Shown in pieces: positions 18,058 to 26,630 of a stretch of DNA of 52,503 nucleotides. Source of the DNA: Sulfurovum sp. (GTDB lineage: Bacteria; Campylobacterota; Campylobacteria; Campylobacterales; Sulfurovaceae); the NCBI GenBank assembly GCA_026983515.1, contig JALWHT010000035.1, positions 13,837 to 66,339 on the forward strand. Reading direction: 5' to 3'. The notes beneath the pieces were generated by a model that saw nothing but the letters and a program-made list of their open reading frames with translations, made no database searches and was not told the origin of the DNA. A program made the translations under genes and the position numbers. How positions within the stretch are numbered: position 1 is the stretch's first letter; each line of letters begins with the position of its first letter.

Positions 18058-19089
18058 TCAACGCAGTGCTTTTTCCGCTTCGATCAGGGCAACAACACCA
18101 TCATACATATCCTGCACAGCTTCCACCTCAGTAATACCGAGTCTTCTTCGGTTGCTGATATCATAAATACCGCCTTCACTTTCACTGTGTTCTCCATGAA
18201 TCCCGCGAATCTGCAAATGATATTGATCGGTAATCGCTTTGAATCTCTCCATGTCAGCACTGAGCTTTGGCAATTTGATATGCACACTCGCCCGCATTGC
18301 CGTACCAAGGTTTGTCGGACAGCTTGTGATATAACCGAGATGATCACTGTATGAGAAGGGTACCTTGGTTTCAATACTTTCAATAGCTTTCACAAGGCGC
18401 GCAAAAACTTCCTGTATGTCACCTCCCTGCTGCATGGAGATAATACGGAGCTGATCCTCTTCATTCACCCAAACCAAAAAGGTTTTATCAGTATTATGGT
18501 AGATACCGCGACCTGCCGGCCAATCACGGTTAAGTCCCGCCGCATCCAGGAAGCGGTCACCTTCTTTAAATAGAAAGTGGTCTTTAATAAGTGCTTCCTG
18601 CACCTCTTTTGTCATCCCAAGAAGCGGGTAGTACTCCCCTTTAAGTTCACCCTCCAGTGTCTTCAACCCAGCTACCACGCTCGCTTCCACATGGTCACGC
18701 TGTTCTTTTGATATGGCAGTACCCAGCGGCATATTATCCATATTTCTTCCGACACGGATACGGGTAGACAAGATAAATTCATTGTCCGGATCAGGGTTTG
18801 GGGCATTCAGATCATCAGGATTGAGGTTGCTTTTGTGCGAATCCGTTTTACCAAACCCGTGATACTCTTCAATAATAGGATCAAAAAGTTTGTCAAACAC
18901 ATCATAAGACTCTTTATCACCGGCATACACACCTATGCCACTGTCAATATTTTTCACACCGGAGTTGATCGCCTGTTCCAGCGTAAAGCCGTTCGGAGTT
19001 TTTTTGTCTTTGAGTGCGTCAAAAACTTCCGGTGTCAAGTACTTGCAGAGTAGTGATTTACAGTTTTCAGGGAATTGCGGGTAGTTCAT
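18058..19089 (-). CDS. Arginine kinase (ATP:guanido phosphotransferase)
   Basis: A 343-residue phosphagen kinase of full length. The active-site cysteine signature is present (YITSCPTNLGT). The nucleotide-binding arginines lie in LSTRIRVGRN and IRGIHGEHSESEGGIYDISNRRRLG, and the catalytic acidic segment in WVNEEDQLRIISMQQGG. The N-terminal domain has the guanidine-specificity segment (SGVKNIDSGIGVYAGDKESY..FDPIIEEYHGF) matching arginine kinases rather than creatine kinases. It catalyses reversible transfer of phosphate from ATP to arginine, buffering ATP. It differs from McsB-type protein arginine kinases, which lack this N-terminal domain. It is a single gene with AAGGATG before the ATG and a TATAGT -10 at 19134-19139. 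The family is typical of invertebrates, and bacterial cases are sporadic. Confidence 0.93.
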   Translation of the reverse strand: MNYPQFPENCKSLLCKYLTPEVFDALKDKKTPNGFTLEQAINSGVKNIDSGIGVYAGDKESYDVFDKLFDPIIEEYHGFGKTDSHKSNLNPDDLNAPNPDPDNEFILSTRIRVGRNMDNMPLGTAISKEQRDHVEASVVAGLKTLEGELKGEYYPLLGMTKEVQEALIKDHFLFKEGDRFLDAAGLNRDWPAGRGIYHNTDKTFLVWVNEEDQLRIISMQQGGDIQEVFARLVKAIESIETKVPFSYSDHLGYITSCPTNLGTAMRASVHIKLPKLSADMERFKAITDQYHLQIRGIHGEHSESEGGIYDISNRRRLGITEVEAVQDMYDGVVALIEAEKALR

Positions 19090-19265
19090 TTTTCATCCTT
19101 GTTTAGAAAATTTTGGTAACAATCCATAGAGTCACTATACATCAATAAAAATTGCAGTTTACTTTACCCCATCTGCTTTACCTTGAAATTCCAGAATTTA
19201 CATCAAACATAGAATATTTTTCATGAACATTAGTGTTCGGTTAAACTTCCCGCTCTATACTTTCA

Positions 19266-19387
19266 CCATAAGAGCATCAGGGATCAACCAAAAATAAAAT
19301 CTCCTCCTCCCCTATAAAAGATTTCATTTTGGTCTCCTTTTTCATAGATTTTTCCTCCTCCTTTTAAAATCTTCCTTGATGCTCTTA
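19266..19387. repeat. Long-range inverted repeat enclosing the short ORF
   Basis: On the plus strand TAAGAGCATCA (19269-19279) followed by GGG pairs with CCT-TGATGCTCTTA (19374-19387). This gives 11 perfect base pairs, extendable to 13 of 14. About 95 bp separate the arms. There are no flanking target-site duplications, so a small transposable element is not supported; a folded RNA is the alternative. Confidence 0.6.
19277..19345 (-). CDS. Candidate 22-aa small ORF
   Basis: Reads MKKETKMKSFIGEEEILFLVDP, stop TGA. The ATG at 19345 is preceded by AAAAGGAGGAGG with 8-nt spacing, one of the strongest ribosome-binding sites in the window. An internal in-frame ATG (MKSFIG...) has its own AAGGAG with 6-nt spacing. 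The ORF is enclosed by the 14-bp inverted repeat, and its stop codon lies inside the right arm on the minus strand. There is no recognisable homologue. It could be a small peptide, a leader, or chance in purine-rich DNA. Confidence 0.35.
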   Translation of the reverse strand: MKKETKMKSFIGEEEILFLVDP

Positions 19388-19489
19388 GTTTTTTCCAAAA
19401 CTTTTTCAAAACTTCACAATTGTTACATAATGGTTAATGTATACTATCTATAATGTCATCAAGACGAATACTACAACAAAGGTTTATAG

Positions 19490-20005
19490 ATGAAAAAACT
19501 ACTCACCATTGTGTTGCTGACGCTTGCACTCGTAAGCACTTCACAGGCACAAACAAAAAAGAAAAGCCTCCATATCAAAGATATTAACGGGAAAAGCTAC
19601 ACTGTCAGCGGTACACCTGAAGGACTTAAAATTTCCGGAATGGAAGGCAAAGTGGTCTTTTTGGAATTCTTCGGTCACAAATGCCCTCCCTGTCTCATGA
19701 CCATCCCGCATCTGATCGATATGCAAAAAAAGCACAAAGGTAAACTTGCAGTTGTGGCCGTAGAGGTACAGGGGTACAGCAACAGTCAGTTAAAACGTTT
19801 TGTCAAACAAAAGGGCATCAACTATACCGTTATTTCCGGTGAACAGGAACGTCTTTTTGTCAGCTACATTGCACAAAGAGCACAGTGGGAGGGAAGTATC
19901 CCTTTCCTGATCGCGCTTGATACAAAAGGTGACGTTCAATTCATTCAGGTAGGCTTACTGTCAGAGTCTTCGCTTGAAAAGCTCTTTCAGCAGCTTAGCA
20001 AATAA
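19490..20005 (+). CDS. Periplasmic thioredoxin-like protein (TlpA/ResA type)
   Basis: A 171-residue protein with a signal peptide (MKKLLTIVLLTLALVSTSQA). The thioredoxin fold contains a redox-active CPPC near residues 64-67 (GHKCPPCLMTIPHL), and a cis-Pro-containing IPFLIALD lies further on. TlpA/ResA proteins reduce disulfides, often of apocytochromes c, or protect periplasmic thiols. It probably stands alone: the upstream region holds a TATAAT at 19449-19454, and dprA converges from downstream with a 2-bp gap. Confidence 0.85.
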   Translation: MKKLLTIVLLTLALVSTSQAQTKKKSLHIKDINGKSYTVSGTPEGLKISGMEGKVVFLEFFGHKCPPCLMTIPHLIDMQKKHKGKLAVVAVEVQGYSNSQLKRFVKQKGINYTVISGEQERLFVSYIAQRAQWEGSIPFLIALDTKGDVQFIQVGLLSESSLEKLFQQLSK

Positions 20006-20007
20006 AT

Positions 20008-20784
20008 TTACTGCAACCGCACGATACCGTTGCGTATCGTGACAACCCCTTCAAGTTCCGCTTCATACACCCGCTCTCCAAAAGCAGCCAGTGCTTCATC
20101 GAGTGTAGGCATTTTTTGGCAGAAATAAAAAAAGTCATCTTTGGGTACATCACTTTCTACAGCTTCGCCAAACTGTGAAGCAAACGCTTCTACATCCCAT
20201 ATCACCTCGGCATCCCCGCTTAGAATCAGGGCATGGGTGCCCCGACTCTCCCCTATGCGATGCGGCACTACATATACTTTTTTACCCGTTTTCAATGCAC
20301 ACTCCACCGAGTGCAGTGAACCGCTTTTCAGGTCTGCTTCCGTTACAACCAAAATCTTTCCAAGCGCTACAACCAGTTCATTTCGCACCACAAAACTCCA
20401 GTTGGTCGCCCTGAAACCGTCATTAAAAGGACTCAACAGCAGCCCTTCCCGCTCAATGGATGTAATGAGCTCACTGTTGAGCACAGGGTAGCGGATGTCC
20501 ACGCCGCAGCCAAGTACAGCGATGGTATTGTTAGTACCCGCAGCCCTGTGCGCGATCGCATCCACACCCATTGCCGCACCACTGACAATGCATACCCCTC
20601 TCTTGCGCAAAGCTTTTGCAATCTCTTCTGTTATCTGCTGCGTATAAAGTGATGGCGTACGCGTACCGACAATAGAAACTTTAGGGTGGTTCAGCAATTC
20701 CAGATCACCACGAAAAAAGAGTTCCGCCGGATACTTACGCATTGCTTCCAGTTCAACAATGGTATGAGGTACCATTTGGCTCAT
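20008..20784 (-). CDS. dprA: DNA-processing protein DprA
   Basis: A protein of about 258 residues with the Rossmann core of DprA/Smf: VSIVGTRTPSLYTQQITEE, then CIVSGAAMGVDAIAHRAA, IAVLGCGVDIRYP and LVVTEADLKSGSLHS. It binds incoming single-stranded DNA and loads RecA during natural transformation. The track begins at 20856, but the first 24 residues are not DprA-like, and ATG 20784 (MSQMVPH) follows AAAAGGAG with proper spacing. The YibQ-like deacetylase and ilvC nearby are the usual Campylobacterota neighbours. Confidence 0.9.
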   Translation of the reverse strand: MSQMVPHTIVELEAMRKYPAELFFRGDLELLNHPKVSIVGTRTPSLYTQQITEEIAKALRKRGVCIVSGAAMGVDAIAHRAAGTNNTIAVLGCGVDIRYPVLNSELITSIEREGLLLSPFNDGFRATNWSFVVRNELVVALGKILVVTEADLKSGSLHSVECALKTGKKVYVVPHRIGESRGTHALILSGDAEVIWDVEAFASQFGEAVESDVPKDDFFYFCQKMPTLDEALAAFGERVYEAELEGVVTIRNGIVRLQ

Positions 20785-20861
20785 GCCTGTCTCCTTTTTT
20801 TCTTTACATGGTACTGATAAAATAAAGCAAAGGTTAAAAATATGTCGTTTTGTCATACTTT

Positions 20862-20889
20862 TTGTCTAAAACAAAAGTTGGGGTATAAT
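20862..20889 (+). promoter_or_regulatory. Putative promoter of the DoxX-family gene
   Basis: TTGTCT (20862-20867), a 16-bp spacer and a perfect TATAAT (20884-20889), 21 bp upstream of the ATG at 20910, with AGAGG as ribosome-binding site. It diverges from dprA. Confidence 0.55.
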
Positions 20890-20909
20890 CACGCCAAAAA
20901 GAGGTTACA

Positions 20910-21293
20910 ATGCCGGAAAATATTGGAAAATTGATCTTGAGGGTGATGATCGGAGGGTTGATGCTTTTTCACGGCATCTACAAATTACAGCACGGCATCG
21001 GTTTCATTGAAGGGCTTCTCCATGCACATCATGCCCCTGCATGGCTTGCCTATAGTGTCTATATTGGTGAAATCGTTGCACCTATACTGCTCATAATAGG
21101 CTTCTACAGCCGCATATGGGCAGGTGTCATTGCACTCAATATGCTGGTTGCCCTTTGGCTGACACACTTCAGAGGTATGACATCACTCGGCACCTACGGT
21201 GCCTGGGGTGCAGAAAGCGCGATGTTCTTTCTGCTTGGCGCACTTGCCATCGTCTTTATCGGCTCGGGAAGCTATGCAGTAAAACGAGACTGA
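20910..21293 (+). CDS. DoxX family membrane protein
   Basis: A 127-residue protein with four membrane helices. The DoxX pattern is present: LILRVMIGGLMLFHGIYKLQHGI at the N-terminus, then APAWLAYSVYIGEIVAPILLIIGFYSR. Relatives are linked to thiosulfate:quinone oxidoreductase or to thiol and redox stress responses, but many have no known role. It stands alone with its own promoter and converges on the YibQ-like gene with a 3-bp gap. Confidence 0.85.
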   Translation: MPENIGKLILRVMIGGLMLFHGIYKLQHGIGFIEGLLHAHHAPAWLAYSVYIGEIVAPILLIIGFYSRIWAGVIALNMLVALWLTHFRGMTSLGTYGAWGAESAMFFLLGALAIVFIGSGSYAVKRD

Positions 21294-21296
21294 GTC

Positions 21297-22364
21297 TCAC
21301 TCTACCCTGAATATTTTATCCACATAAACCACATCGACATCTTTCAGCAGAGGTGCGGCACTTTTAAGTGCTGCAATCGTCACTTTATGCGGATGCCCGA
21401 TGGCAATGGCATACCCATGCTTCTTCGCAAGAGAAATCGCTTTTTTTAACTGTGCATGAATCGCCGGAACCGAGTGGACATTGTCGAGGAATATATCACG
21501 CGCCACATAGGCATCACCATGCGCATGCGCTATTTTCCCAACTTTTGATTTGGAAGAGGTGCGGCTGTCGATAAACATGAAATCCTCTTTACGCATCGCT
21601 TCATAAAGCCGGTTCATCGCCGCTTCATTCGCAGTAAAAACCGATCCGGTATGGTTGTTGATGAAGTGCGCCCGTGGGAAAAGTCGGCGAAGCTCCTTTA
21701 CCCGTGTCTCCATCTGCGACCTGCTGAAACCGGACATCAGTGTTTTACTCTGTGTATTGAACTTCGCACTGCCCGACTCCATCGGCAGGTGTATCATGTA
21801 GTGCACAACATTGCGCGCCAGCCTCGGTGTATGCGGTGAGAGCGTATAGGGAGGAAAGATAGAAGGCGTTACAGGGTAGCCTATATGCTGAATGTCGTGA
21901 AGCTGCTGCTGTGTATGCACATCGTCAATAATAATCACAAGCCTTGGCCGCTCTCCTCTGTAGGCAAGCTTGACATGTTTGGCAAAAGGCTGAACCGTTA
22001 TTGGCTCTGATACAGATGTTGCCTGAGGCTTCCTTTTAAGCGGGTGACTTTTCTCTTTTGGTTTCCCACTCTTTTTGACAGACTTCTTATAATGCGTTTT
22101 AACCGTTTTTGTATACTCTTTTTTTGGCCCGCTTTCCGTTTTCTGCCAGCATGTGCCAAGACAGTACCCTACCCCAACCAGTAGTAACATAGCCAGAAGC
22201 ACCAGAAATACTTTAACAAAGATGTTTGATTTTTGAGGTTTCTTCTTGCTGCTTCTCTTTTTGCGTGACGGTGTTCTCTTTTTGGTGTTAACGGTACTTT
22301 TCCTGTCTGAGCTTTTACTGGGTGTCGATTTTGTAGTTCTCTTTTTTCCGGAACCTGGTGCCAT
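21297..22364 (-). CDS. Divergent polysaccharide deacetylase family protein (YibQ-like)
   Basis: 355 residues. The N-terminal 50 residues are very basic (KKRTTKSTPSKSSDRKS..KKRSSKKKPQKS), then a membrane helix (IFVKVFLVLLAMLLLVGVGYCLG) anchors the protein. The C-terminal domain has the fold of polysaccharide deacetylases in its divergent form: LVIIIDDVHTQQQ, VTPSIFPPYT, HLPMESG, NNHTGSVFT, FIDSRTSS and AIAIGHPH. The substrate is unknown; a periplasmic cell-wall or glycan role is the family assumption. TATAAT on the minus strand at 22391-22396 and GGTGGAG before the ATG support the start. Confidence 0.85.
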   Translation of the reverse strand: MAPGSGKKRTTKSTPSKSSDRKSTVNTKKRTPSRKKRSSKKKPQKSNIFVKVFLVLLAMLLLVGVGYCLGTCWQKTESGPKKEYTKTVKTHYKKSVKKSGKPKEKSHPLKRKPQATSVSEPITVQPFAKHVKLAYRGERPRLVIIIDDVHTQQQLHDIQHIGYPVTPSIFPPYTLSPHTPRLARNVVHYMIHLPMESGSAKFNTQSKTLMSGFSRSQMETRVKELRRLFPRAHFINNHTGSVFTANEAAMNRLYEAMRKEDFMFIDSRTSSKSKVGKIAHAHGDAYVARDIFLDNVHSVPAIHAQLKKAISLAKKHGYAIAIGHPHKVTIAALKSAAPLLKDVDVVYVDKIFRVE

Positions 22365-22423
22365 AGTGCTCCACCTGTTTGAAGTACGGCATTATAGCAA
22401 AAGAATGAAGAAAGGTAAAAAAT

Positions 22424-22597
22424 TAAAAAGGAAAAGTTAAAAAGGAAAAAATAATGTAAACAAACTCAAGATTTTTTGTGAGTTTGCTGTAGATTTGGGT
22501 GCGTGAAAATTAAAAGTTAAAGAGGAAAAGGGAAACATAGTAATCTAAACTGATTCAAGATTTTTGACAAGTTGTGCTTAGATTTGTAGGTTTGGGC
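22424..22597. repeat. Degenerate direct repeats, including a 14-bp doublet
   Basis: TTAAAAAGGAAAAG is followed at once by TTAAAAAGGAAAAA. A larger unit (gttaaaaaggaaaa ... tcaagattttt ... gagtttgctgtagatttg) recurs about 80-89 bp later in degraded form (gttaaagaggaaaa ... tcaagattttt ... agttgtgcttagatttg). This looks like an old tandem duplication. The function is unknown. Confidence 0.45.
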
Positions 22598-22623
22598 AAA
22601 GGAGCTTACGAATAGTAAGTGAC

Positions 22624-22650
22624 TGCGCCCATCCTGCAAAGATGAGCGCA
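22624..22650. other. Stem-loop 3' of ilvC
   Basis: TGCGCCCATC and GATGAGCGCA pair over 10 positions (one G-T pair) around a 7-nt loop, 15 bp past the ilvC stop. No run of T follows on either strand, so it may be a Rho-assisted or mRNA 3'-stabilising structure rather than a classic terminator. Confidence 0.45.
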
Positions 22651-22664
22651 AATTGTCAAAAAGA

Positions 22665-23696
<1,032 letters not shown>

Positions 23697-23724
23697 TTAT
23701 CCTTGATGTGTAAAAATTTTCGCG

Positions 23725-23730
23725 ATTATA
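23725..23730 (-). promoter_or_regulatory. Putative -10 element of ilvC
   Basis: Perfect TATAAT on the minus strand, 31 bp upstream of the ilvC ATG. No recognisable -35, as is common in Campylobacterota. Confidence 0.45.
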
Positions 23731-23790
23731 CCCAAATCTTGCTTACGCCCTGCGACAGTATACCTCTTTCAGTTTCCATTTATTTTATGC

Positions 23791-23796
23791 TATAAT
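23791..23796 (+). promoter_or_regulatory. Putative -10 element of the nfeD-SPFH operon
   Basis: Perfect TATAAT on the plus strand, 31 bp upstream of the GTG start of the NfeD-like gene. It is preceded by T-rich DNA with no -35. Confidence 0.45.
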
Positions 23797-23827
23797 CTTT
23801 CTTAATATTCCAAACCAAGGAGTCTGC

Positions 23828-24304
23828 GTGATCGCACTGCTGAATGAAGTAACCTGGTGGCACTGGGTTATCTTTGGTGTTCTGCTCATTGTTATTGAAA
23901 TGAGTACCGGTACCTTTTTTATGCTGACGCTTGGTGTTTCCGCGATACTCGTAGGCATACTCGACATCATTTTCGAGCTCTCCATTCAGGTCGAAATTCT
24001 GCTGTGGCTGCTCTTTGCCATTGCCTCGGTACTGGTCTGGATAAAGTGGTTCAAAGACCATACCGTCTCCAACAGCGGACAGTCTGACTACCGGCTGGAA
24101 ACGCTGGGTACCGTCACAGGTGAGATTCACCCCCACGGCAGAGGCAAAGTCACTTTCGATACCCCGGTTTTGGGCAATACGCAGTGGCATGCGACCGCTA
24201 AAACAGACATACCAAAAGGTACCCGTGTCAAGATTGTCGAAATCAACGGGCAGCTGATCGAAGTTGCCCCTGTTACAGAAAACAAAACACAACAAGGAGC
24301 ATAA
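23828..24304 (+). CDS. NfeD family membrane protein
   Basis: 158 residues with a GTG start preceded by AAGGAG at 6-nt spacing. Three or four membrane helices (WVIFGVLLIVIEMSTGTFFMLTLGVSAILVGILDIIF..) are followed by a small OB-fold domain (LETLGTVTGEIHPHGRGKVTFDTPVLGNTQWHAT..). NfeD proteins pair with SPFH/stomatin proteins and are thought to organise membrane microdomains or the turnover of membrane proteins. The SPFH gene follows after 2 bp. The longer minus-strand ORF over the same bases is a shadow. Confidence 0.87.
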   Translation: MIALLNEVTWWHWVIFGVLLIVIEMSTGTFFMLTLGVSAILVGILDIIFELSIQVEILLWLLFAIASVLVWIKWFKDHTVSNSGQSDYRLETLGTVTGEIHPHGRGKVTFDTPVLGNTQWHATAKTDIPKGTRVKIVEINGQLIEVAPVTENKTQQGA

Positions 24305-24306
24305 CC

Positions 24307-25164
24307 ATGGAAGCATTAACCGTACTGATCATCATTGCCGCGGGTGTTGTCTACACCCTCTACAAAGGTATCAACATCGTCCCGCAGGGGGAAGAGTGGG
24401 TTGTCGAGCGTCTTGGAAAATTTGCACGCACCCTCAAACCGGGACTCAATATCATTGTCCCCTATATCGAATCAGTCAGAGAAAAAGTCTCTACCCGTGA
24501 CATCATTCTTGACATTCCCCAGCAGGAAGTCATCACCCGCGACAACGCTGTCATCACCACCAATGCCGTCACTTTCGCACGTGTGACCAATCCGCGTGAT
24601 GCCATCTACGGCATCGAGGATTTCCACCTTGCCATTCAGCAGCTGGTCATGACCACACTGCGTTCCATTCTCGGTGAAATGACACTCGATGAAGCGCTCA
24701 GCAACCGTGAGCACATCAAGACCAAACTCAAAGATGCCATCATCGACGATGTGGCCGACTGGGGTGTAACCATCAAGAGTGTCGAGATTCAGGACATCTC
24801 TCCAAGTGCATCCATGCAGGAGTCCATGGAGCGCCAGGCTGCGGCCGAACGTGAACGCCGCGCCATTGAAACGACCGCGGAAGGAAACAAGAACGCCGCC
24901 ATTTTGGAAGCGGACGGAAAACTCGAAGCGGCCAAAAGAGAAGCAGAAGCACAGGTTGCGCTTGCCAACGCTTCTGCCGAAGCGATCAGACTTATCTCCG
25001 ACAACATTCAAGACAAAGAGCTGCCTGCCATGTTCCTGCTCGGTGACCGCTATATCAACTCGCTTGAGCAGATCAGCAAAAGCCAGAACTCCAAGTTCGT
25101 CATCTATCCTGCCGATATTCAGGGTGCCATCAAAGGAATGCTCGGCGGCGCATTCAAAAACTAA
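24307..25164 (+). CDS. SPFH/stomatin (band 7) family protein, QmcA-like
   Basis: 285 residues. One N-terminal membrane anchor (LTVLIIIAAGVVYTLYKGINIVPQ) precedes the band-7 domain (EEWVVERLGKFARTLKPGLNIIVPYIESVREKVSTRD), and an Ala/Glu-rich coiled coil follows (ERQAAAERERRAIETTAEGNKNAAILEADGKLEAAKREAEAQVALANASAEAI). It forms membrane oligomers that scaffold or regulate membrane proteases. Pairing with the NfeD-like gene 2 bp upstream is the typical arrangement. AAGGAG lies before the ATG. Confidence 0.9.
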   Translation: MEALTVLIIIAAGVVYTLYKGINIVPQGEEWVVERLGKFARTLKPGLNIIVPYIESVREKVSTRDIILDIPQQEVITRDNAVITTNAVTFARVTNPRDAIYGIEDFHLAIQQLVMTTLRSILGEMTLDEALSNREHIKTKLKDAIIDDVADWGVTIKSVEIQDISPSASMQESMERQAAAERERRAIETTAEGNKNAAILEADGKLEAAKREAEAQVALANASAEAIRLISDNIQDKELPAMFLLGDRYINSLEQISKSQNSKFVIYPADIQGAIKGMLGGAFKN

Positions 25165-25169
25165 GGCGC

Positions 25170-26618
25170 CTACTCCTCCAGTGCGGCGAAATATTCCATT
25201 TCGTAACCGCTGATAACGCGTACCAAGTTGGTAGAACCCGGCACACCGGCCGGATCACCCGCAACCAAAATATAATTGCTCTCTTTTTGCAGCAATTTAC
25301 GCGCAAGTCCTTCAGCCATTACCTGTGCCATCATCTGTCTGAGTTTCCCCTCTTTGACAGAAAATGCCGGCACCACACCCCATACCAGCGTCAGAGTACG
25401 TGCCGTCTTCTCATCGTGCGTAACGGCGTAGATGGGTCTGCTTGGCCGGTAGCGTGCCGTCTTTTTGGCAGAGCCACCCGAAGAGGTCATAGCAATGATC
25501 CCTGCTGTTTCCAGACTCTCCGAAAGCCGTACGGCAGCATCATCGATCTTGTCTCCACGGTCATACATTGGGAACATATCGAACTTGTGGAAGGGGTAGA
25601 AAGTCTCTGCCGCCTGCACCGTCTTGAACATCGTCTCCACCGCAAGCACCGGATTGTGCCCTATGGCACTTTCTTCAGAAAGCATCACAGCATCTGTACC
25701 GTCAAGCACTGCGTTGGCAACATCACTGATCTCTGCACGCGAAGCAGTCTCCTTGGTAGTCATCGAAAGCAGCATCTGCGTAGCGACAATAACCGGCTTG
25801 CTACGTGCATTGGCCTTTTCTACCAGCATCTTCTGTGTTAGCGGCACTTCATAGTAGGGAATCTCTATGCCAAGATCACCCCTTGCTACCATAATACCGT
25901 CTGAAACTTCCAAAATTGCATCGATGTTCTCGACCGCATCGAATTTCTCGATTTTCGCCAGCAGCTGCACCTTGCCGCCAAGCGAGTCTACAACCTCGGC
26001 AGCACGCTGCATATCCTTAGCCGACTGCACAAAAGAGATGGCCATAAAATCAACACCGTTTGCCACACCCCACGCAATATCCTTTCTGTCTTTTGGCGTC
26101 AGAACATCGATACCCAGGCGTGTGTTGGGGAAATTGACTCCTTTGCGAGAAGAGAGCATCCCTTCGTTTTCTACTTTGACAATCACCCTCTCAGGACTCT
26201 TCTGCGTAACTACCGCCCGTATGATGCCGTCATAAAGGTAAATGTACTCTCCTACCTGCAGCTGATCGAGCACTTGCGGTTCATTGATACTCAGACGGTA
26301 TCTTCCCGGTGCAACCTGCTTTCCGACAATATCTTCCTTCACAAACTCAAGTACATCTCCGCTTTTCAGCTGAAAATCTGACTCCAACATACCTACCCGA
26401 ATTTTAGGGCCGCTGATATCCTGTAGTACCCCGGTAATGAGTCCTGTCTGGGCAACCGCTTTGCGAATACGCCCAAGAACTGTGCTGTGGTAGTCGTGTG
26501 TACCGTGTGAAAAGTTAAGCCTAAAGACATTAACCCCCGCACGAATGAGCGCAACAATCTTCTCATAACTGTCAGATGCCGGCCCGACCGTGGCGATGAT
26601 CTTGGTACGTTTTTTCAT
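25170..26618 (-). CDS. pyk: Pyruvate kinase
   Basis: 482 residues. It converts phosphoenolpyruvate plus ADP to pyruvate plus ATP. KRTKIIATVGPASDSYEKI and RLNFSHG form the N-terminal part of the (beta/alpha)8 barrel. The signature with the catalytic Lys is LLAKIEKFDAVENIDAIL, followed by MVARGDLGIEIP. The B domain (residues about 70-170) and the C-terminal allosteric domain (ETAGIIAMTSSGGSAKKTARYRPSRPIYAVT) are present. It is a standard type II length and converges on the SPFH gene with a 5-bp gap. Confidence 0.95.
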   Translation of the reverse strand: MKKRTKIIATVGPASDSYEKIVALIRAGVNVFRLNFSHGTHDYHSTVLGRIRKAVAQTGLITGVLQDISGPKIRVGMLESDFQLKSGDVLEFVKEDIVGKQVAPGRYRLSINEPQVLDQLQVGEYIYLYDGIIRAVVTQKSPERVIVKVENEGMLSSRKGVNFPNTRLGIDVLTPKDRKDIAWGVANGVDFMAISFVQSAKDMQRAAEVVDSLGGKVQLLAKIEKFDAVENIDAILEVSDGIMVARGDLGIEIPYYEVPLTQKMLVEKANARSKPVIVATQMLLSMTTKETASRAEISDVANAVLDGTDAVMLSEESAIGHNPVLAVETMFKTVQAAETFYPFHKFDMFPMYDRGDKIDDAAVRLSESLETAGIIAMTSSGGSAKKTARYRPSRPIYAVTHDEKTARTLTLVWGVVPAFSVKEGKLRQMMAQVMAEGLARKLLQKESNYILVAGDPAGVPGSTNLVRVISGYEMEYFAALEE

Positions 26619-26630
26619 GCATTATCCTCT

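Larger units (their letters stand above)
19090..19489. other. 400-bp intergenic region with an inverted-repeat-bounded short ORF
   Basis: The right part holds a putative TATAAT for the thioredoxin-like gene (19449-19454, plus). The left part holds the arginine kinase promoter (TATAGT on the minus strand at 19134-19139). The middle (19266-19390) carries purine-rich Shine-Dalgarno-like tracts, a 22-codon minus-strand ORF and a long inverted repeat, described separately. There is no tRNA and no longer ORF. Confidence 0.6.
22365..22664. other. 300-bp AT-rich intergenic region with degenerate repeats and a hairpin
   Basis: Contains the -10 for the deacetylase gene, two degenerate A/G-rich repeat units (22436-22597) and a 10-bp hairpin (22624-22650). 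No convincing gene is present. Confidence 0.6.

Noticed and set aside
19266-19390. Reading the inverted-repeat block as an insertion sequence or MITE
   Set aside because: No target-site duplication flanks the arms and no second copy was seen in the window.
22624-22650. Rho-independent terminator of ilvC
   Set aside because: The stem is good but no T-run follows on either strand, so it is listed only as a stem-loop.
22365-22664. tRNA or other structured RNA gene
   Set aside because: No cloverleaf, no CCA end and no T-loop motif could be found here or in the other gaps.
23780-24316. 178-aa minus-strand ORF over the NfeD-like gene
   Set aside because: The plus frame has membrane helices, GTG with AAGGAG, and a partner SPFH gene 2 bp downstream.
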